A DNA stretch of 64,000 bases from NCBI RefSeq assembly GCF_034258515.1, contig NZ_CP139438.1:3658001-3722000 (forward strand), given 5' to 3'. The stretch comes from Pseudarthrobacter oxydans. GTDB taxonomy: Bacteria; Actinomycetota; Actinomycetes; Actinomycetales; Micrococcaceae. This document shows positions 1-10,573 of the stretch, one piece after another. The notes beneath the pieces were generated by a model. It was not told the DNA's origin, searched no databases, and saw nothing but the letters and a program-made list of their open reading frames with translations. Every line of letters starts with the position of its first letter. Position 1 is the first letter of the stretch. The position numbers and the translations under genes are program-made.

Positions 1-1383
<1,383 letters not shown>

Positions 1384-1472
1384 GGTGCTCCTACAGAAAA
1401 AGGTTGCTCGGGCAGATGCGCCCATACTGGCCTAGTTCACCATATTTTGCAGAAATGTGCGCATCCATGTGG

Positions 1473-1493
1473 AAAAGTAGGGGGTTCCCCTGC
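1473..1493 (-). terminator. Weak stem-loop terminator after the methyltransferase gene
   Basis: Directly after the methyltransferase stop codon, the minus strand reads AGGGG, a 3-base loop, CCCCT, and then ACTTTT. The stem is short but GC-only and is followed by a small T run, so it could be a modest intrinsic terminator that separates this gene from topA. Confidence 0.35.
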
Positions 1494-1498
1494 TGGTC

Positions 1499-3166
1499 TT
1501 AGGCGCCCTGTTCCGGGGCCGGGATCAGGAAACCGTCGCGGACCAGATTAGCCACTTCGGTGAGCAGCCCGGTCCGGAACGAGCCAGCGTCGAACCCCTC
1601 CTCCCCCGCCATTCCGCCGCCCAGCAGCGCCTCCAGCGCCCCGGCGATCTGGCCGGCGGTCAGGTCACCGTCGCACGCTGAAACGAAGCCGGCCAGCTCG
1701 GTGCTGAGCAGGTTGGTACGGCGCAGGCCGGCGCCCTGGCGCAGCAGGATGACCCCCGGGTGCTCGGCGCCCGGCCGCTGGTGGCGCTCCTCCGTGACGT
1801 CGTCCGCCACCAGCAGGTGCGCATCCTCCAGGGCGTGCACGGCCAGCCAGTCGATGCGTTCGACCGCGGCCCCCAGGTGGGGTCCGATGGGCTGCTCAAT
1901 GGGGTACGTGATTTCCTCGAACCTGCTGATGGCGGCCCGCCCCGGTTCAACGGGCCGGCGCAGCCAGACCATGCCGAAACCGATGCCCTCCACGTTCCTG
2001 GATTCGAAGTCTGCGAGGTAGGCGGCGTAGGCCTCCCGGTAGTGCTGCCGGTCCCGGCCCTCCGAGGCGTCGCGCAGCCATGTTTCCGCATACTGTTCCG
2101 GCCCCACCTGCTCGCGCTGGATAAACCAGGCGTCAACGCCCGGACTGGCCCAGCTTTGCGGCCGTTCCTGCCATGACGTTCCCTTAATGACCTCCCAGTT
2201 GCCTAAAAGCTGGGCTGTTCCGCCGGGTGCCAGGACGTCCGGCAGGCCGGCAACGAGGGCCGCCACGATCTCATCGCCCGGCAGGCCGCCGTCGCGGTAC
2301 GTGAACTGCCCTGCTGCGTCCTCCCCTGCGCTGCGCGGCGTGATCACGAACGGAGGGTTGGACACCACCAGCCCGAACTCCTCGCCCTCGACGGGGTCCA
2401 GGAGTGAGCCCAGGCGCAGGCTGACCCGGTCCGCAAGCCGCGCGGGATCAACGGAGAGGGCCTGCGCATTGAGGAGGATGTTGAAGCGGGTGAAGGCCAG
2501 GGCGCGTTCGGAGATGTCCGTGGCGGTGACGTGCCGGCAGTGCTGGAGCAGGTGGAACGTCTGGATGCCGCAGCCCGTGCCGAGGTCCAGGGCGCGTTCG
2601 GCGCGGCGGCGGGCGGTGGTCTGCACCAGCGTGGTGGAGGCATGGCCGATGCCCAGGACGTGGTCGTGCCGGAGCACCCCTTCCTGCTGGTGCGCCGCCA
2701 GGTCGCTGGCCACCCAGAGTTCCGTGCCGCCGCCGGCTGCGTTGTCCCCGGCGGTGCCGTGCCAGCCGTAGGGCCGCAGGTCCACCTTCGCTGCCAGCAG
2801 CCCTGGGCCGGGAACGGGTTCAACCAGCCCCAGCGTGAGCAGGCCTTCCGCACGGATGCCGGGAAGGGCGGCGTCGAGCGTCTCCGCCGCCTGCGGCTCG
2901 GCGAGAAGCCAGAGGCGGACGACGGCGGCGAGCGCCCTGTTTGCTTCGTCCTGCCGCACGGCGCGGTCGGCGGCGAGCAGGGCCGGGATGGTCTGGTCCC
3001 GGTCCAGCGCTGCGGAGGCGGCGGGGCCCAGGAACCGGGCGACGCCGTCGGGCGTGTAGTCGAGCCGGCGCAGGTCCGCGGCGAGGGCGGCGAGCAGCTC
3101 CGGCTGGTCGCTGCGGGGGGCGTCCGGGGTGTTGCCGGCGGTGAACTCGTACGGGGATTCAGGCAC
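1499..3166 (-). CDS. Class I SAM-dependent methyltransferase with NPPF motif (actinobacterial DUF7059/DUF7782 type)
   Basis: A 555-residue protein with a central Rossmann methyltransferase fold. The SAM-binding motif LDLGTGCGIQ lies near residue 195 and the N-methyltransferase signature SNPPF about 70 residues later, as in the HemK/RsmC/PrmA class that methylates amide or exocyclic nitrogens. About 190 residues precede this core and about 200 follow it; I associate these flanks with the actinobacterial DUF7059 and DUF7782 domains. The substrate is unknown. The GTG start lacks a Shine-Dalgarno, but TAAACT ends six bases upstream, so the mRNA may be leaderless. It lies upstream of topA on the same strand. 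Confidence 0.8.
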   Translation of the reverse strand: MPESPYEFTAGNTPDAPRSDQPELLAALAADLRRLDYTPDGVARFLGPAASAALDRDQTIPALLAADRAVRQDEANRALAAVVRLWLLAEPQAAETLDAALPGIRAEGLLTLGLVEPVPGPGLLAAKVDLRPYGWHGTAGDNAAGGGTELWVASDLAAHQQEGVLRHDHVLGIGHASTTLVQTTARRRAERALDLGTGCGIQTFHLLQHCRHVTATDISERALAFTRFNILLNAQALSVDPARLADRVSLRLGSLLDPVEGEEFGLVVSNPPFVITPRSAGEDAAGQFTYRDGGLPGDEIVAALVAGLPDVLAPGGTAQLLGNWEVIKGTSWQERPQSWASPGVDAWFIQREQVGPEQYAETWLRDASEGRDRQHYREAYAAYLADFESRNVEGIGFGMVWLRRPVEPGRAAISRFEEITYPIEQPIGPHLGAAVERIDWLAVHALEDAHLLVADDVTEERHQRPGAEHPGVILLRQGAGLRRTNLLSTELAGFVSACDGDLTAGQIAGALEALLGGGMAGEEGFDAGSFRTGLLTEVANLVRDGFLIPAPEQGA

Positions 3167-3231
3167 CGCTCAAGTTTAGTCCGGCGGGCTGCGGCGCATT
3201 GCGGGCTGCGTTGACGCGGTAGCGTGGAGCC

Positions 3232-3708
3232 ATGCCTTCAAGTTTTGCCGTCCTTCTGCGCGCCCGGCTCCAGCCGGCGGGGCGCGCCCGCCTGTTGCCG
3301 TGGTCCGGAGCCTTGGCAGGTGCGGCGGCCCTTGCCCTGGCCGGCTGCTCACCCGTGGTTTCCGTCGAGAACGCGGACGTCCCCCATTGGCAGGCAACCG
3401 CGCTGCCCCCGGCGCCGGGCGCCGTCATCGAGGACGCCGGCAAGATCCTCAACCGGAACCGCATTATTAAGGAAGCCGCCGATGTTCCGGCAGGGCGCTA
3501 CATCCTGACCGCAACGTGCGATGGCGGCGGCAAGGCCTTCTTCGCCGTATCACTTGATGGAGCGATGCTGGCGGACGCAGGAGCGGCGTGCAACGGCAGC
3601 CGGGAGACAACCAAAATCACCCTGCCCGAGGCCGGCACCCTGGAAATCAGCGCTTCCAGCGTGGACGCGCCCCTCATCTACGCGTACCGGCTGGAACCCG
3701 CCGGATAA
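3232..3708 (+). CDS. Small lipoprotein A
   Basis: A 158-residue predicted lipoprotein. A basic N-terminus and hydrophobic stretch end in the lipobox LAGC near residue 38, so the mature protein would be lipid-anchored outside the membrane. The C-terminal part (GRYILTATC ... AYRLEP) resembles the C-terminal part of the next gene, with two conserved cysteines, an RE pair and a terminal AYRL, so the two are probably tandem paralogues. GTGGAG just before the ATG serves as ribosome-binding site. Function unknown. Confidence 0.75.
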   Translation: MPSSFAVLLRARLQPAGRARLLPWSGALAGAAALALAGCSPVVSVENADVPHWQATALPPAPGAVIEDAGKILNRNRIIKEAADVPAGRYILTATCDGGGKAFFAVSLDGAMLADAGAACNGSRETTKITLPEAGTLEISASSVDAPLIYAYRLEPAG

Positions 3709-3758
3709 CGGTACCTTCGGCTCTGGCCCGCCGATGGCGGCGGGCATACAGTCTGACT

Positions 3759-4358
3759 ATGCCCAGTGTGCGGATCGCCTCCGCGCCTTGTACCGTGCGG
3801 ACGCCCCGCGTGCGCACAGCGCCGGTGCCGCTGGCCCGGAAGCCGGGCGCCGCCGTCGTCATTGCTGCGCTGGCCGCCGCGATGGTGCTGGGCGGCTGCG
3901 AGTATACGTACGACGACGGCCGCAGCCTTCCGGGGCCCGTCGAGGCAGAGCCGACGCGGCTTCCCGGGCCGGTGTTCACGCGCGACCCGCTGCAGAACGA
4001 CCCCGTCAGCGAGGCTGAGCTTGGCGCTTGGGTAACCCGGACGCTGCCGGACACAGGGCAGCCGGTGGCCCACGCCAGGGCAGGGCTCATGGCAGCCGGG
4101 GAAATCCGGGCCGAGTCGACGCCCGTCCTGGGGACCGGCACGTACGCGCTGGCCCTGGCGTGCCGCAGCCAGCGGCGTGTGACGTTCACCGTCCGCAGCG
4201 AGTCGCTCACGCTGGTGGATCTGGGGCTCCGGTGCGGGATCAACCGGGAGAACGTTATTTATCTTTCCTCGGAGACAGCCCTCACCATCAGGGTGGAAGC
4301 CCGGACCGGCGCCAACTACGCCTACCGGCTGCGGCTTCTCTCGCCACCCGTTCCCTAG
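3759..4358 (+). CDS. Small lipoprotein B (paralogue of lipoprotein A)
   Basis: A 199-residue predicted lipoprotein with the lipobox LGGC near residue 47. The C-terminal domain (GTYALALAC ... NYAYRLRL) shares spacing and key residues with its neighbour: an early AC, F-x-V, a second cysteine followed by RE, and AYRL near the end. The reading frame is open further upstream, but the ATG at 3759 is preferred because the signal peptide begins shortly after it and TACAGT ends six bases before it, a typical leaderless -10 arrangement. Its last four bases overlap the convergent trhO stop. Function unknown. Confidence 0.75.
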   Translation: MPSVRIASAPCTVRTPRVRTAPVPLARKPGAAVVIAALAAAMVLGGCEYTYDDGRSLPGPVEAEPTRLPGPVFTRDPLQNDPVSEAELGAWVTRTLPDTGQPVAHARAGLMAAGEIRAESTPVLGTGTYALALACRSQRRVTFTVRSESLTLVDLGLRCGINRENVIYLSSETALTIRVEARTGANYAYRLRLLSPPVP

Positions 4359-5248
4359 GCTGCGCACCCGTCGGGGCAGCGCAGGGTTTCCGGGCTGGAT
4401 GCGCAGTCGGCGCAGTACAGGGTGAGGGTGCGGCAGCTGGGGTTTGTGCAGTTCTCGAACTTGCTGGTGGGCGCCGAGCAGCGGGTGCATTCGCCGATGG
4501 TCTTGGCGTCCTCGCTGAATTCCAGGTGCATGCGCTTGTCGAAGACGTAGAGCGAGCCTTCCCAGAGCCCCTGGTCCTTGAATGTTTCGCCGTAGCGGAC
4601 AATGCCGCCGTCCAGCTGGTACACCTCCTTGAAACCCCGGTTCACCATGAGGCTGGACAGCACCTCGCAGCGGATGCCGCCGGTGCAGTAGGTGACCACG
4701 GGCTTGTCCTTGAGGTCGTCATACTTGCCGGACTCCAGCTCCTGGATGAAGTCGTGGGTGGTGGCGACATCGGGGACGATCGCGTCCTTGAAGCGGCCGA
4801 TCCGGGCTTCGAAGGCATTCCGGCCGTCGAAGAAGACAACGTCCTCCCCGGCTTCCTTCTTGCTGTCCACCAGCTCGTGCAGTTCCTCCGGCTTGAGGTG
4901 CGTACCGCCGCCAACCACGCCGTTCTCGTCCACTTTGAGTTCCCCGGGCGCGCCGAAGGAGACAATCTCGTCCCGGACCTTGACGCTGAGCCGGGGGAAG
5001 TCCTCGGCACCGCCGTCGGACCATTTCACGTCGATGCCGCGGAAGCCCCTGTACTCGCGGGTGGTCTTCACGTACTGTTTGACCGCGCCGATCTCCCCGC
5101 CGACAGTCGCGTTGATGCCGTCCTTGGAGATCAGGATGCGTCCGGTCAGCCCGAGCTTCTCGCACAGCGCGCGCTGCCATAGCCGTACCGCCTCGGGGTC
5201 CGCGATCGGGGTAAAGCCGTAAAAAAGCACAATTCGGTTCAAAGCCAC
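4355..5248 (-). CDS. trhO: Rhodanese-like tRNA uridine 5-oxyacetic-type hydroxylase (TrhO/YceA, UPF0176)
   Basis: TrhO-family proteins hydroxylate U34 of certain tRNAs using oxygen. This 297-residue protein has the family's N-terminal domain ([11 protein letters not shown]), a rhodanese domain with the catalytic Cys188 in CTGGIRCE, and a C-terminal cysteine cluster (CTRC, CTNPSC, CADC, CPDGC) that probably binds zinc. The GTG start has no Shine-Dalgarno; TACCCT lies seven bases upstream, suggesting a leaderless transcript. It is convergent with lipoprotein B and divergent from the acetyltransferase gene. Confidence 0.9.
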   Translation of the reverse strand: MALNRIVLFYGFTPIADPEAVRLWQRALCEKLGLTGRILISKDGINATVGGEIGAVKQYVKTTREYRGFRGIDVKWSDGGAEDFPRLSVKVRDEIVSFGAPGELKVDENGVVGGGTHLKPEELHELVDSKKEAGEDVVFFDGRNAFEARIGRFKDAIVPDVATTHDFIQELESGKYDDLKDKPVVTYCTGGIRCEVLSSLMVNRGFKEVYQLDGGIVRYGETFKDQGLWEGSLYVFDKRMHLEFSEDAKTIGECTRCSAPTSKFENCTNPSCRTLTLYCADCASSPETLRCPDGCAA

Positions 5249-5400
5249 GTATTTAAGGGTACCGGCACGGTCCGCGGCGACGGTGCCGGCCGGTCCGCTC
5301 CAGCTTCCGCGAAGGTCCGTGGCGTTTTCGGCTCATCACGATTGCATAAGCTCTCTGCCACCCCCTGTTGCTTAAGATCGGGCTGGAATATTCTCATCCC

Positions 5401-6093
5401 ATGACCCCGGAAACCATGGTTGAAGACATCACTGGCCTTCTTGAGGTGTGGGTGGCGGGCTGGGCCGGTTGCCGCGGCTACAGGACATCCACCGAGGGCC
5501 GCTTTCCCGCCGTGCTGCGGGCGGATACCAGCGGCGAATGGGAATTCTTCGCGTCCGAGCCCACGGACGATGAGTTCGCGGCGCTGGCCGCCAAGACGGC
5601 CGAAGTTCCGGCCAGGGTCCTCACCATCCTGACCAATGACACGGCCCGCTACTCGGCCTTGGCCGCAAGGCACGGGCTGAATGTCACATCTGACTCGCAG
5701 GCGATGATGATTGTGGACATGGAGACCCAGGACGCCGAGGATCCCTGGCTTTCCGACGACGAACTGACCTGGACCACGTCCGCGCAGAACGGCGTCCACT
5801 ACGCAGAGGTCCGTTCCGGCGACACCCTGGCCGCCAGCGGACGGGTTTACGTGGTGGGCGACACCGCGGTGTTCGACAAGATCATCACGGAACCGGCCTT
5901 CCAGCGCCGGGGCCTGGGCAGTTTCATCATGCGTGCCCTTGCAGCCAAGGCCTTCGAGCACGACGTGCAGGAAGGGCTCCTGCTGGCCTCCGCGGACGGC
6001 CAAAAACTCTACTCCCACCTCGGCTGGACCACCGTGTCCCGGGTACTCATGCTGTCCGCTTCGCACGACGGCTCAGACCTTTCCCTCAGCTGA
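5401..6093 (+). CDS. GNAT family N-acetyltransferase
   Basis: A 230-residue GCN5-related acetyltransferase. The acetyl-CoA pyrophosphate-binding motif QRRGLGSFI lies in the C-terminal half, and the family's terminal element YSHLGWTTVSR follows it. The N-terminal half (GYRTSTEGRFPAVLRAD) is probably a second, diverged GNAT-like lobe. The ATG at 5401 is chosen because TATTCT ends six bases upstream, which fits a leaderless transcript; an in-frame start at 5368 has no supporting signal. The acceptor substrate cannot be inferred. Confidence 0.8.
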   Translation: MTPETMVEDITGLLEVWVAGWAGCRGYRTSTEGRFPAVLRADTSGEWEFFASEPTDDEFAALAAKTAEVPARVLTILTNDTARYSALAARHGLNVTSDSQAMMIVDMETQDAEDPWLSDDELTWTTSAQNGVHYAEVRSGDTLAASGRVYVVGDTAVFDKIITEPAFQRRGLGSFIMRALAAKAFEHDVQEGLLLASADGQKLYSHLGWTTVSRVLMLSASHDGSDLSLS

Positions 6094-6172
6094 GCCTTAC
6101 CGTTCCCCCCACACTGTTACCCCGACGGCGAACCGGGGCCCGCAAGTCCCTGCCGGGTGAAACAATGTTCGG

Positions 6173-8548
6173 GTGAACCCCCATGACTCCCTGATTCCCT
6201 TGCTGGGCCGCGGCCCGGAACCGGAGCAGCTGCGTCATGTCCGCACTATCCCGGCCCGTGAGGCCGAGTACGAGCCCTGGCCCGCGTGGGTGCATCCGGA
6301 CCTGGTTGCGGCGTACGGGTCCCTGGGCATCCAGGAGCCCTACCGGCACCAGGTGGAAGCGGCCGGAATCGCCCACGCCGGCGAACACGTTGTGGTGGCC
6401 ACCGGAACCGCATCGGGAAAGTCGCTCGCCTACCAGCTCCCCGCCCTGGACGCCATCCACCGTTCCGAACTGCGGGTCATGGCCGAGCCCGGGAAGATCC
6501 ATGACGACGGCGCCGTGACGCTCTACCTGTCCCCCACGAAGGCCCTCGCCGCGGACCAGCTCAATGCCATCAGGGGCCTGGAACTGCCCACCGTGCGGGC
6601 GGAAACCTACGACGGGGACACCGACCCCGCCTCGCGCCGCTGGATCAGGGACCACGCCAACTTCATCCTTGCCAACCCGGACATGCTGCACTTTGGGATT
6701 CTTCCCAACCACGCCTGGTGGGCCGGGTTCTTCCGCCGCCTGCGCTACGTGGTCATTGACGAGGCCCACAGCTACCGGGGTGTCTTCGGTTCCCATGTGG
6801 CCAACCTGATGCGCCGGCTGCGCCGGATCTGCGCGTACTACGGTGCGGGCACGGCCTACCCGGAGCCGGTATTCATCGCCGCCTCCGCGACCGCTTCGGA
6901 GCCCGAGGTCTCCTTCGCCCGGCTGATCGGGGCTCCGGTGAGGGCAGTTTCCCGGGACGGCTCGCCGCACGGTGCCACCACGGTGGCTTTCTGGGAACCC
7001 GCCCTCACCGACGTTCGGGGCGAAAACGGCGCCAAGGAGCGGCGGACGGCTGTGGCTGAAACCGCAGACCTGCTGGCGAACCTGGTATCGGCCCAGGTCC
7101 GCACCATAGCGTTCATCAAATCCCGGCGCGGGGCGGAGTCCATCTCCTCCATCACCAAACGCCTCCTGGACGAGGTGGACCCCAGCCTGCCGCAGCGGGT
7201 GGCTGCATACCGTTCCGGGTACCTTCCCGAGGAACGCCGCGCCGTGGAAAAGGCGCTCCGTTCGGGGCGGCTCCTGGGTGTTTCGAGCACTTCCGCCCTG
7301 GAACTGGGGATCGACATTTCAGGACTGGACGCGGTCCTGGTGGCGGGCTGGCCGGGGACGCGCGCCTCCCTGTTCCAGCAGATCGGCCGGGCGGGCAGGG
7401 CCGGGCAGGACGCCATCGCGGCCTTTGTTGCCAGCGATGATCCCCTGGACACCTTCCTGGTGAACCATCCGGAAGCGATTTTCGACGTGTCCGTGGAAGC
7501 AACTGTCTTCGACCCCTCAAACCCCTATGTGCTGGGTCCACACCTGTGCGCCGCGGCAGCGGAACTTCCGCTTGGTCCTGCCGAACTCGACCTCTTCGGC
7601 AGCACGGCGGAGTCCCTCCTGGACCGGCTGGTGGCCCAGGGGTACCTGCGCCGGAGGCCCGCGGGCTGGTTCTGGACACACTCGCAGAGCGCGGCGGCCA
7701 TGGTGAACCTGCGGGCCGACGGCGGCGGACCGGTGAGCATCGTGGATGCCGAAACCGGGTCCCTCCTTGGAACCATGGATTCCCCGCAGACCCACTACCA
7801 GGCCCACACCGGCGCTGTTTACATCCACCAGGGTGACAGTTACGTCGTGGAGGACCTGAATGAAGATGACCACTGCGTGATGGTGCGCCGCGCCAATCCC
7901 GATTACTACACCACCGCCCGGGACATTACCCAGATCGAGGTGCTGGAGACGCAGCGCACGGTGCAGTGGGGTGACGTTTCGGTGCACTTCGGTGATGTCA
8001 AAGTCACGACGCAAGTGGTGTCCTTTCAGCGCAAGGCCCTGATCTCCAACGAAATCCTTGGCGAGGAGCCGTTGGAACTGGGCGCCCGCGATCTCTTCAC
8101 CAAGGCCGTCTGGTTCGTGGTGGACAACCGTTCCCTCACCGGGGCGGGGCTGATCGAAGCGCAGTTTCCCGGCGCCCTGCATGCCGCGGAGCATGCGGCC
8201 ATCGGCCTGCTGCCCTTGGTGGCGTCAAGCGATCGGTGGGACATCGGCGGGGTATCCACGGCCCTGCACGCGGACACCGGGGTGCCCACCATCTTCGTGT
8301 ATGACGGGCATCCCGGCGGCGCGGGTTTCGCCGAACGGGGTTTCGACAAGGCGAAGGTATGGCTCACGGCCACCCGGGACGCCATCAAGGCCTGCGAGTG
8401 CGATTCCGGCTGTCCCTCCTGCGTCCAGTCACCGAAATGCGGCAACAAGAACAACCCCCTGGACAAGGCTGCCGCGGTCTCCCTCCTCGACGTCCTGCTC
8501 AAGGACGCCACCGAGGGCAGCTCCCTGAGGATGGAAGCACAGCGCTGA
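6173..8548 (+). CDS. DEAH-box helicase with C-terminal cysteine cluster (YprA/MrfA-like, DUF1998)
   Basis: A 791-residue superfamily 2 DNA helicase. The Walker A motif GTASGKS is at residues 78-84, the DEAH motif II is in VVIDEAHSYRG near residue 200, and helicase C motifs (STSALELGIDISGLD, QQIGRAGRAG) follow near residues 375-410. The C-terminal CxCxxxCxxC cluster (CECDSGCPSC) near residue 745 is typical of the DUF1998 region of MrfA/YprA, a helicase acting in repair of mitomycin-type damage. In actinobacteria this gene regularly sits next to a Tad-like secretion cluster, as here, although any functional link is unproven. The GTG start has AACAAT six bases upstream and no clear Shine-Dalgarno. 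Confidence 0.9.
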   Translation: MNPHDSLIPLLGRGPEPEQLRHVRTIPAREAEYEPWPAWVHPDLVAAYGSLGIQEPYRHQVEAAGIAHAGEHVVVATGTASGKSLAYQLPALDAIHRSELRVMAEPGKIHDDGAVTLYLSPTKALAADQLNAIRGLELPTVRAETYDGDTDPASRRWIRDHANFILANPDMLHFGILPNHAWWAGFFRRLRYVVIDEAHSYRGVFGSHVANLMRRLRRICAYYGAGTAYPEPVFIAASATASEPEVSFARLIGAPVRAVSRDGSPHGATTVAFWEPALTDVRGENGAKERRTAVAETADLLANLVSAQVRTIAFIKSRRGAESISSITKRLLDEVDPSLPQRVAAYRSGYLPEERRAVEKALRSGRLLGVSSTSALELGIDISGLDAVLVAGWPGTRASLFQQIGRAGRAGQDAIAAFVASDDPLDTFLVNHPEAIFDVSVEATVFDPSNPYVLGPHLCAAAAELPLGPAELDLFGSTAESLLDRLVAQGYLRRRPAGWFWTHSQSAAAMVNLRADGGGPVSIVDAETGSLLGTMDSPQTHYQAHTGAVYIHQGDSYVVEDLNEDDHCVMVRRANPDYYTTARDITQIEVLETQRTVQWGDVSVHFGDVKVTTQVVSFQRKALISNEILGEEPLELGARDLFTKAVWFVVDNRSLTGAGLIEAQFPGALHAAEHAAIGLLPLVASSDRWDIGGVSTALHADTGVPTIFVYDGHPGGAGFAERGFDKAKVWLTATRDAIKACECDSGCPSCVQSPKCGNKNNPLDKAAAVSLLDVLLKDATEGSSLRMEAQR

Positions 8549-8580
8549 CGGTGCCGGCCACACCCGGGCAGGTGCGAGGT

Positions 8581-9015
8581 TCAGGGCGGCGGCCCCGCGC
8601 GGGAACGCCCGGTTGCTGCCCCGAACACGGTCCGTTCCATCAGCTCCGTCCTGACCTCGATCGTTTGCCCTGCACCCTCGGTGCAGCCAAGGACCGCAGC
8701 CCCCTGCCGGGCCGCAACCTGGAACGCTACGGTGCAGGGGTCCCCGTCAGTGACGCCGCGGAGGGCATCGGCCGCCGCAAGTGCCGCGAGGTCGGCAGCG
8801 GACGCGGCCCTGCTTGCCAGGACGGCCGACTGTGCCAGCAGCAGCATCAGCGCCATGGCCGTCATCACCACCAAGGCCAGGCCGGCCGCCAGGACCGTCC
8901 CGGACCCGCGCTCCCGGCCGCAGGCGGAAGCCTGCCGGCGCCGGCCTGAGTCTGCAGCACCTGCCCGGCGCGGCTGAACGATGCGAGTCCGTCCACAGGG
9001 CCCGGCACGCATCAT
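8581..9015 (-). CDS. TadE-like minor pseudopilin, last gene of the Tad cluster
   Basis: A 144-residue protein with one membrane helix (GSGTVLAAGLALVVMTAMAL) after a basic leader ending in RERG, as in helicase/secretion-neighbourhood TadE-like proteins. The alanine-rich stretch after the helix (AASAADLAALAAADALRG) is typical of TadG/Rv3655-like proteins. It lacks the glutamate at +5 that classical prepilins have. The ATG start overlaps the stop of the preceding gene (ATGA), so the two are translationally coupled. It probably forms part of the pilus tip or assembly complex. It is convergent with the helicase gene. Confidence 0.75.
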   Translation of the reverse strand: MMRAGPCGRTRIVQPRRAGAADSGRRRQASACGRERGSGTVLAAGLALVVMTAMALMLLLAQSAVLASRAASAADLAALAAADALRGVTDGDPCTVAFQVAARQGAAVLGCTEGAGQTIEVRTELMERTVFGAATGRSRAGPPP

Positions 9016-9458
9016 CCGGCCGTCTCGGCGCGGGTGGAGGCCCGGGCAGTTAGCAGCCAGGGAATGGCCGAACCGAGCGGGCCGCCCACCCGGCCGGTGA
9101 CGGTGACGTCCAGCCACTCGCCGTCGGCCGAAACCGCCGCCGACGCGGACCCGCCCGTCAGGGTATGGACGATTCTTTCCACAGCGGCTGAATCTTCGCC
9201 GCGGGCCAGGGCCCGGGCACCGGCGCGTGCTCCCTCCTCCAGCCGCAACTGGGTGACCCCGGCGGAGGCACCTGACAGCAGCATGGCCAGCAGCAGGAGG
9301 ACCGCAGGCAGCGTGACGGCGAACTCGGCGGTCACAGCGCCGCACGATTCCTCCGGTCCGGGACCGACGTAGGGCCTGCCCGGCCCCTGGGGCCGGGAGC
9401 CGGCCTGCGGGGTGGGGCACGGACGAACGGGTGGAAGCACGGCCGGCGCGACGGTCAT
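9012..9458 (-). CDS. TadE family pseudopilin
   Basis: A 148-residue protein with a proline-rich leader and a type IV prepilin-like junction: CG followed by AVTAEF, placing glutamate at +5 and phenylalanine at +6 after the presumed cleavage glycine. The hydrophobic helix LPAVLLLLAMLL follows. This fits TadE pseudopilins, which are matured by a prepilin peptidase (none is encoded in the window). The reading frame is open far upstream, but the ATG at 9456-9458 overlaps the stop of the DUF4244 gene by four bases, which fixes the start and indicates coupling. Confidence 0.8.
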   Translation of the reverse strand: MTVAPAVLPPVRPCPTPQAGSRPQGPGRPYVGPGPEESCGAVTAEFAVTLPAVLLLLAMLLSGASAGVTQLRLEEGARAGARALARGEDSAAVERIVHTLTGGSASAAVSADGEWLDVTVTGRVGGPLGSAIPWLLTARASTRAETAG

Positions 9459-9799
9459 GGCAGGGCCAACGCCGTGCGGATCAGAGTCAGCAGGAAGCCA
9501 CGGACCTCCTCGCTGCGGAGGATGAAGACCAGCAGCCCGGCAAAGCCCACGGCAGCGAGAGTGGCTATGGCGTACTCGGCGGTTGCCATTCCCGCCTCGG
9601 ATCCCAGGAGCCGGAGACCCTGCCTGGGGCTGGTTGGCGCCTTCACGCCCGGGTACAGTTCTACGACGTTGGCCGGCAGGGAACCGTTTCCGGCCCCGCC
9701 CGTGTGGTGGCTGTTGCTGCGGTGTCCCCGGGAGGCGGAGCGGGCAGCGGCGAGCGCCGCTGTCCCGTCGGCGTAGTGGCGGCGGTGATGAGTGGGCAT
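9455..9799 (-). CDS. DUF4244 protein, probable Flp-type major pilin
   Basis: A 114-residue protein of the DUF4244 family. Near residue 70 it has SEAG followed by MATAEY, then a hydrophobic helix (AIATLAAVGFAGLLVFIL). After the glycine, positions +5 and +6 are Glu and Tyr, the Flp/type IVb prepilin hallmark, so this is the best candidate for the pilus subunit of the cluster. The leader of about 70 residues is much longer than in a classical Flp prepilin. The start is supported by a GGAAAA ribosome-binding site eight bases upstream. It is separated by 165 bp from the TadC-like gene, so it could have its own promoter and be expressed at a different level. Confidence 0.75.
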   Translation of the reverse strand: MPTHHRRHYADGTAALAAARSASRGHRSNSHHTGGAGNGSLPANVVELYPGVKAPTSPRQGLRLLGSEAGMATAEYAIATLAAVGFAGLLVFILRSEEVRGFLLTLIRTALALP

Positions 9800-9964
9800 G
9801 TGGTTTTCCTTCCGTTGGGCCGGTGGTGTTGCCGGCTGTCTCGACTCTTCCGGGCCGTGCCGGAAGCGGTAAGCCCTGCCGACTCCTAAGTGGAAAAGCC
9901 GGGTGGTTCCGTGGTGTGGACCCCGCTGTGGAGGAGAAGAGTGCAGGAAAAGGCTCATGGCGCC

Positions 9965-10573
9965 CTAGCCCGAGGGCACCAGCGCAAGCAGCACCGGGAC
10001 CACGCCCAGGCAGATGAAGGCCGGCAGGGAACACACGCCGAGCGGAACCACCAGCTTGACGCCCAGTGACGCCGCGCGTTTTTCTGCCGCCCGGAACCGC
10101 TCGCGGCGGAGCCGGGCAGCCTGGGCGTAAAGGATCGCGGACGACGGCGCGCCGGTCAGGGCCGCGAACCCCAAGGCGTCCCGCAGTTCCAGGACCTCCG
10201 GCAGGCGGACCGCACTGCTGCGCCAGGCGGTTTCCCAGTCGGCCCCGATAGCCAAGGCAGCCACGACCGGCCGGAGAGCGTCCCTGTACCTGTCGGAAGC
10301 GGAGTCCGACACCAGGTCCAGCGCACGGCCGATGCCCGACCCCGCATCCAGCATGGCGGCCACGAGCTCCAGCATCATGGCGGCGTCCGTCAGGCCCTCC
10401 CGTCCCCCGCGCGGCAGGGATCCTCCGGAGCCGGCGGGCGCGCCCCTCATCGGGGGGCTGCCGGACAGCGCCAGCAACCTCTTCCCCGGACTGCCCGTCC
10501 CGGCACACACCAGGGCGGCGGCCGCAGCAAGCACGAGGAAAAGAGCGAGCGCTGAAGGGGAAGGCCAGGTCAT
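9965..10573 (-). CDS. TadC-like type II secretion system F domain protein
   Basis: A 202-residue inner-membrane assembly protein. It has an N-terminal helix (ALALFLVLAAAAALV), a cytoplasmic T2SSF region (DAGSGIGRALDLV ... FAALTGAPSSAIL), and C-terminal helices (LVVPLGVCSLPAFICLGVVPVLLALV). With its TadB-like partner it would form the membrane platform on which the ATPase TadA drives pilin assembly. The ATG start overlaps the stop of the upstream TadB-like gene by four bases. Confidence 0.8.
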   Translation of the reverse strand: MTWPSPSALALFLVLAAAAALVCAGTGSPGKRLLALSGSPPMRGAPAGSGGSLPRGGREGLTDAAMMLELVAAMLDAGSGIGRALDLVSDSASDRYRDALRPVVAALAIGADWETAWRSSAVRLPEVLELRDALGFAALTGAPSSAILYAQAARLRRERFRAAEKRAASLGVKLVVPLGVCSLPAFICLGVVPVLLALVPSG

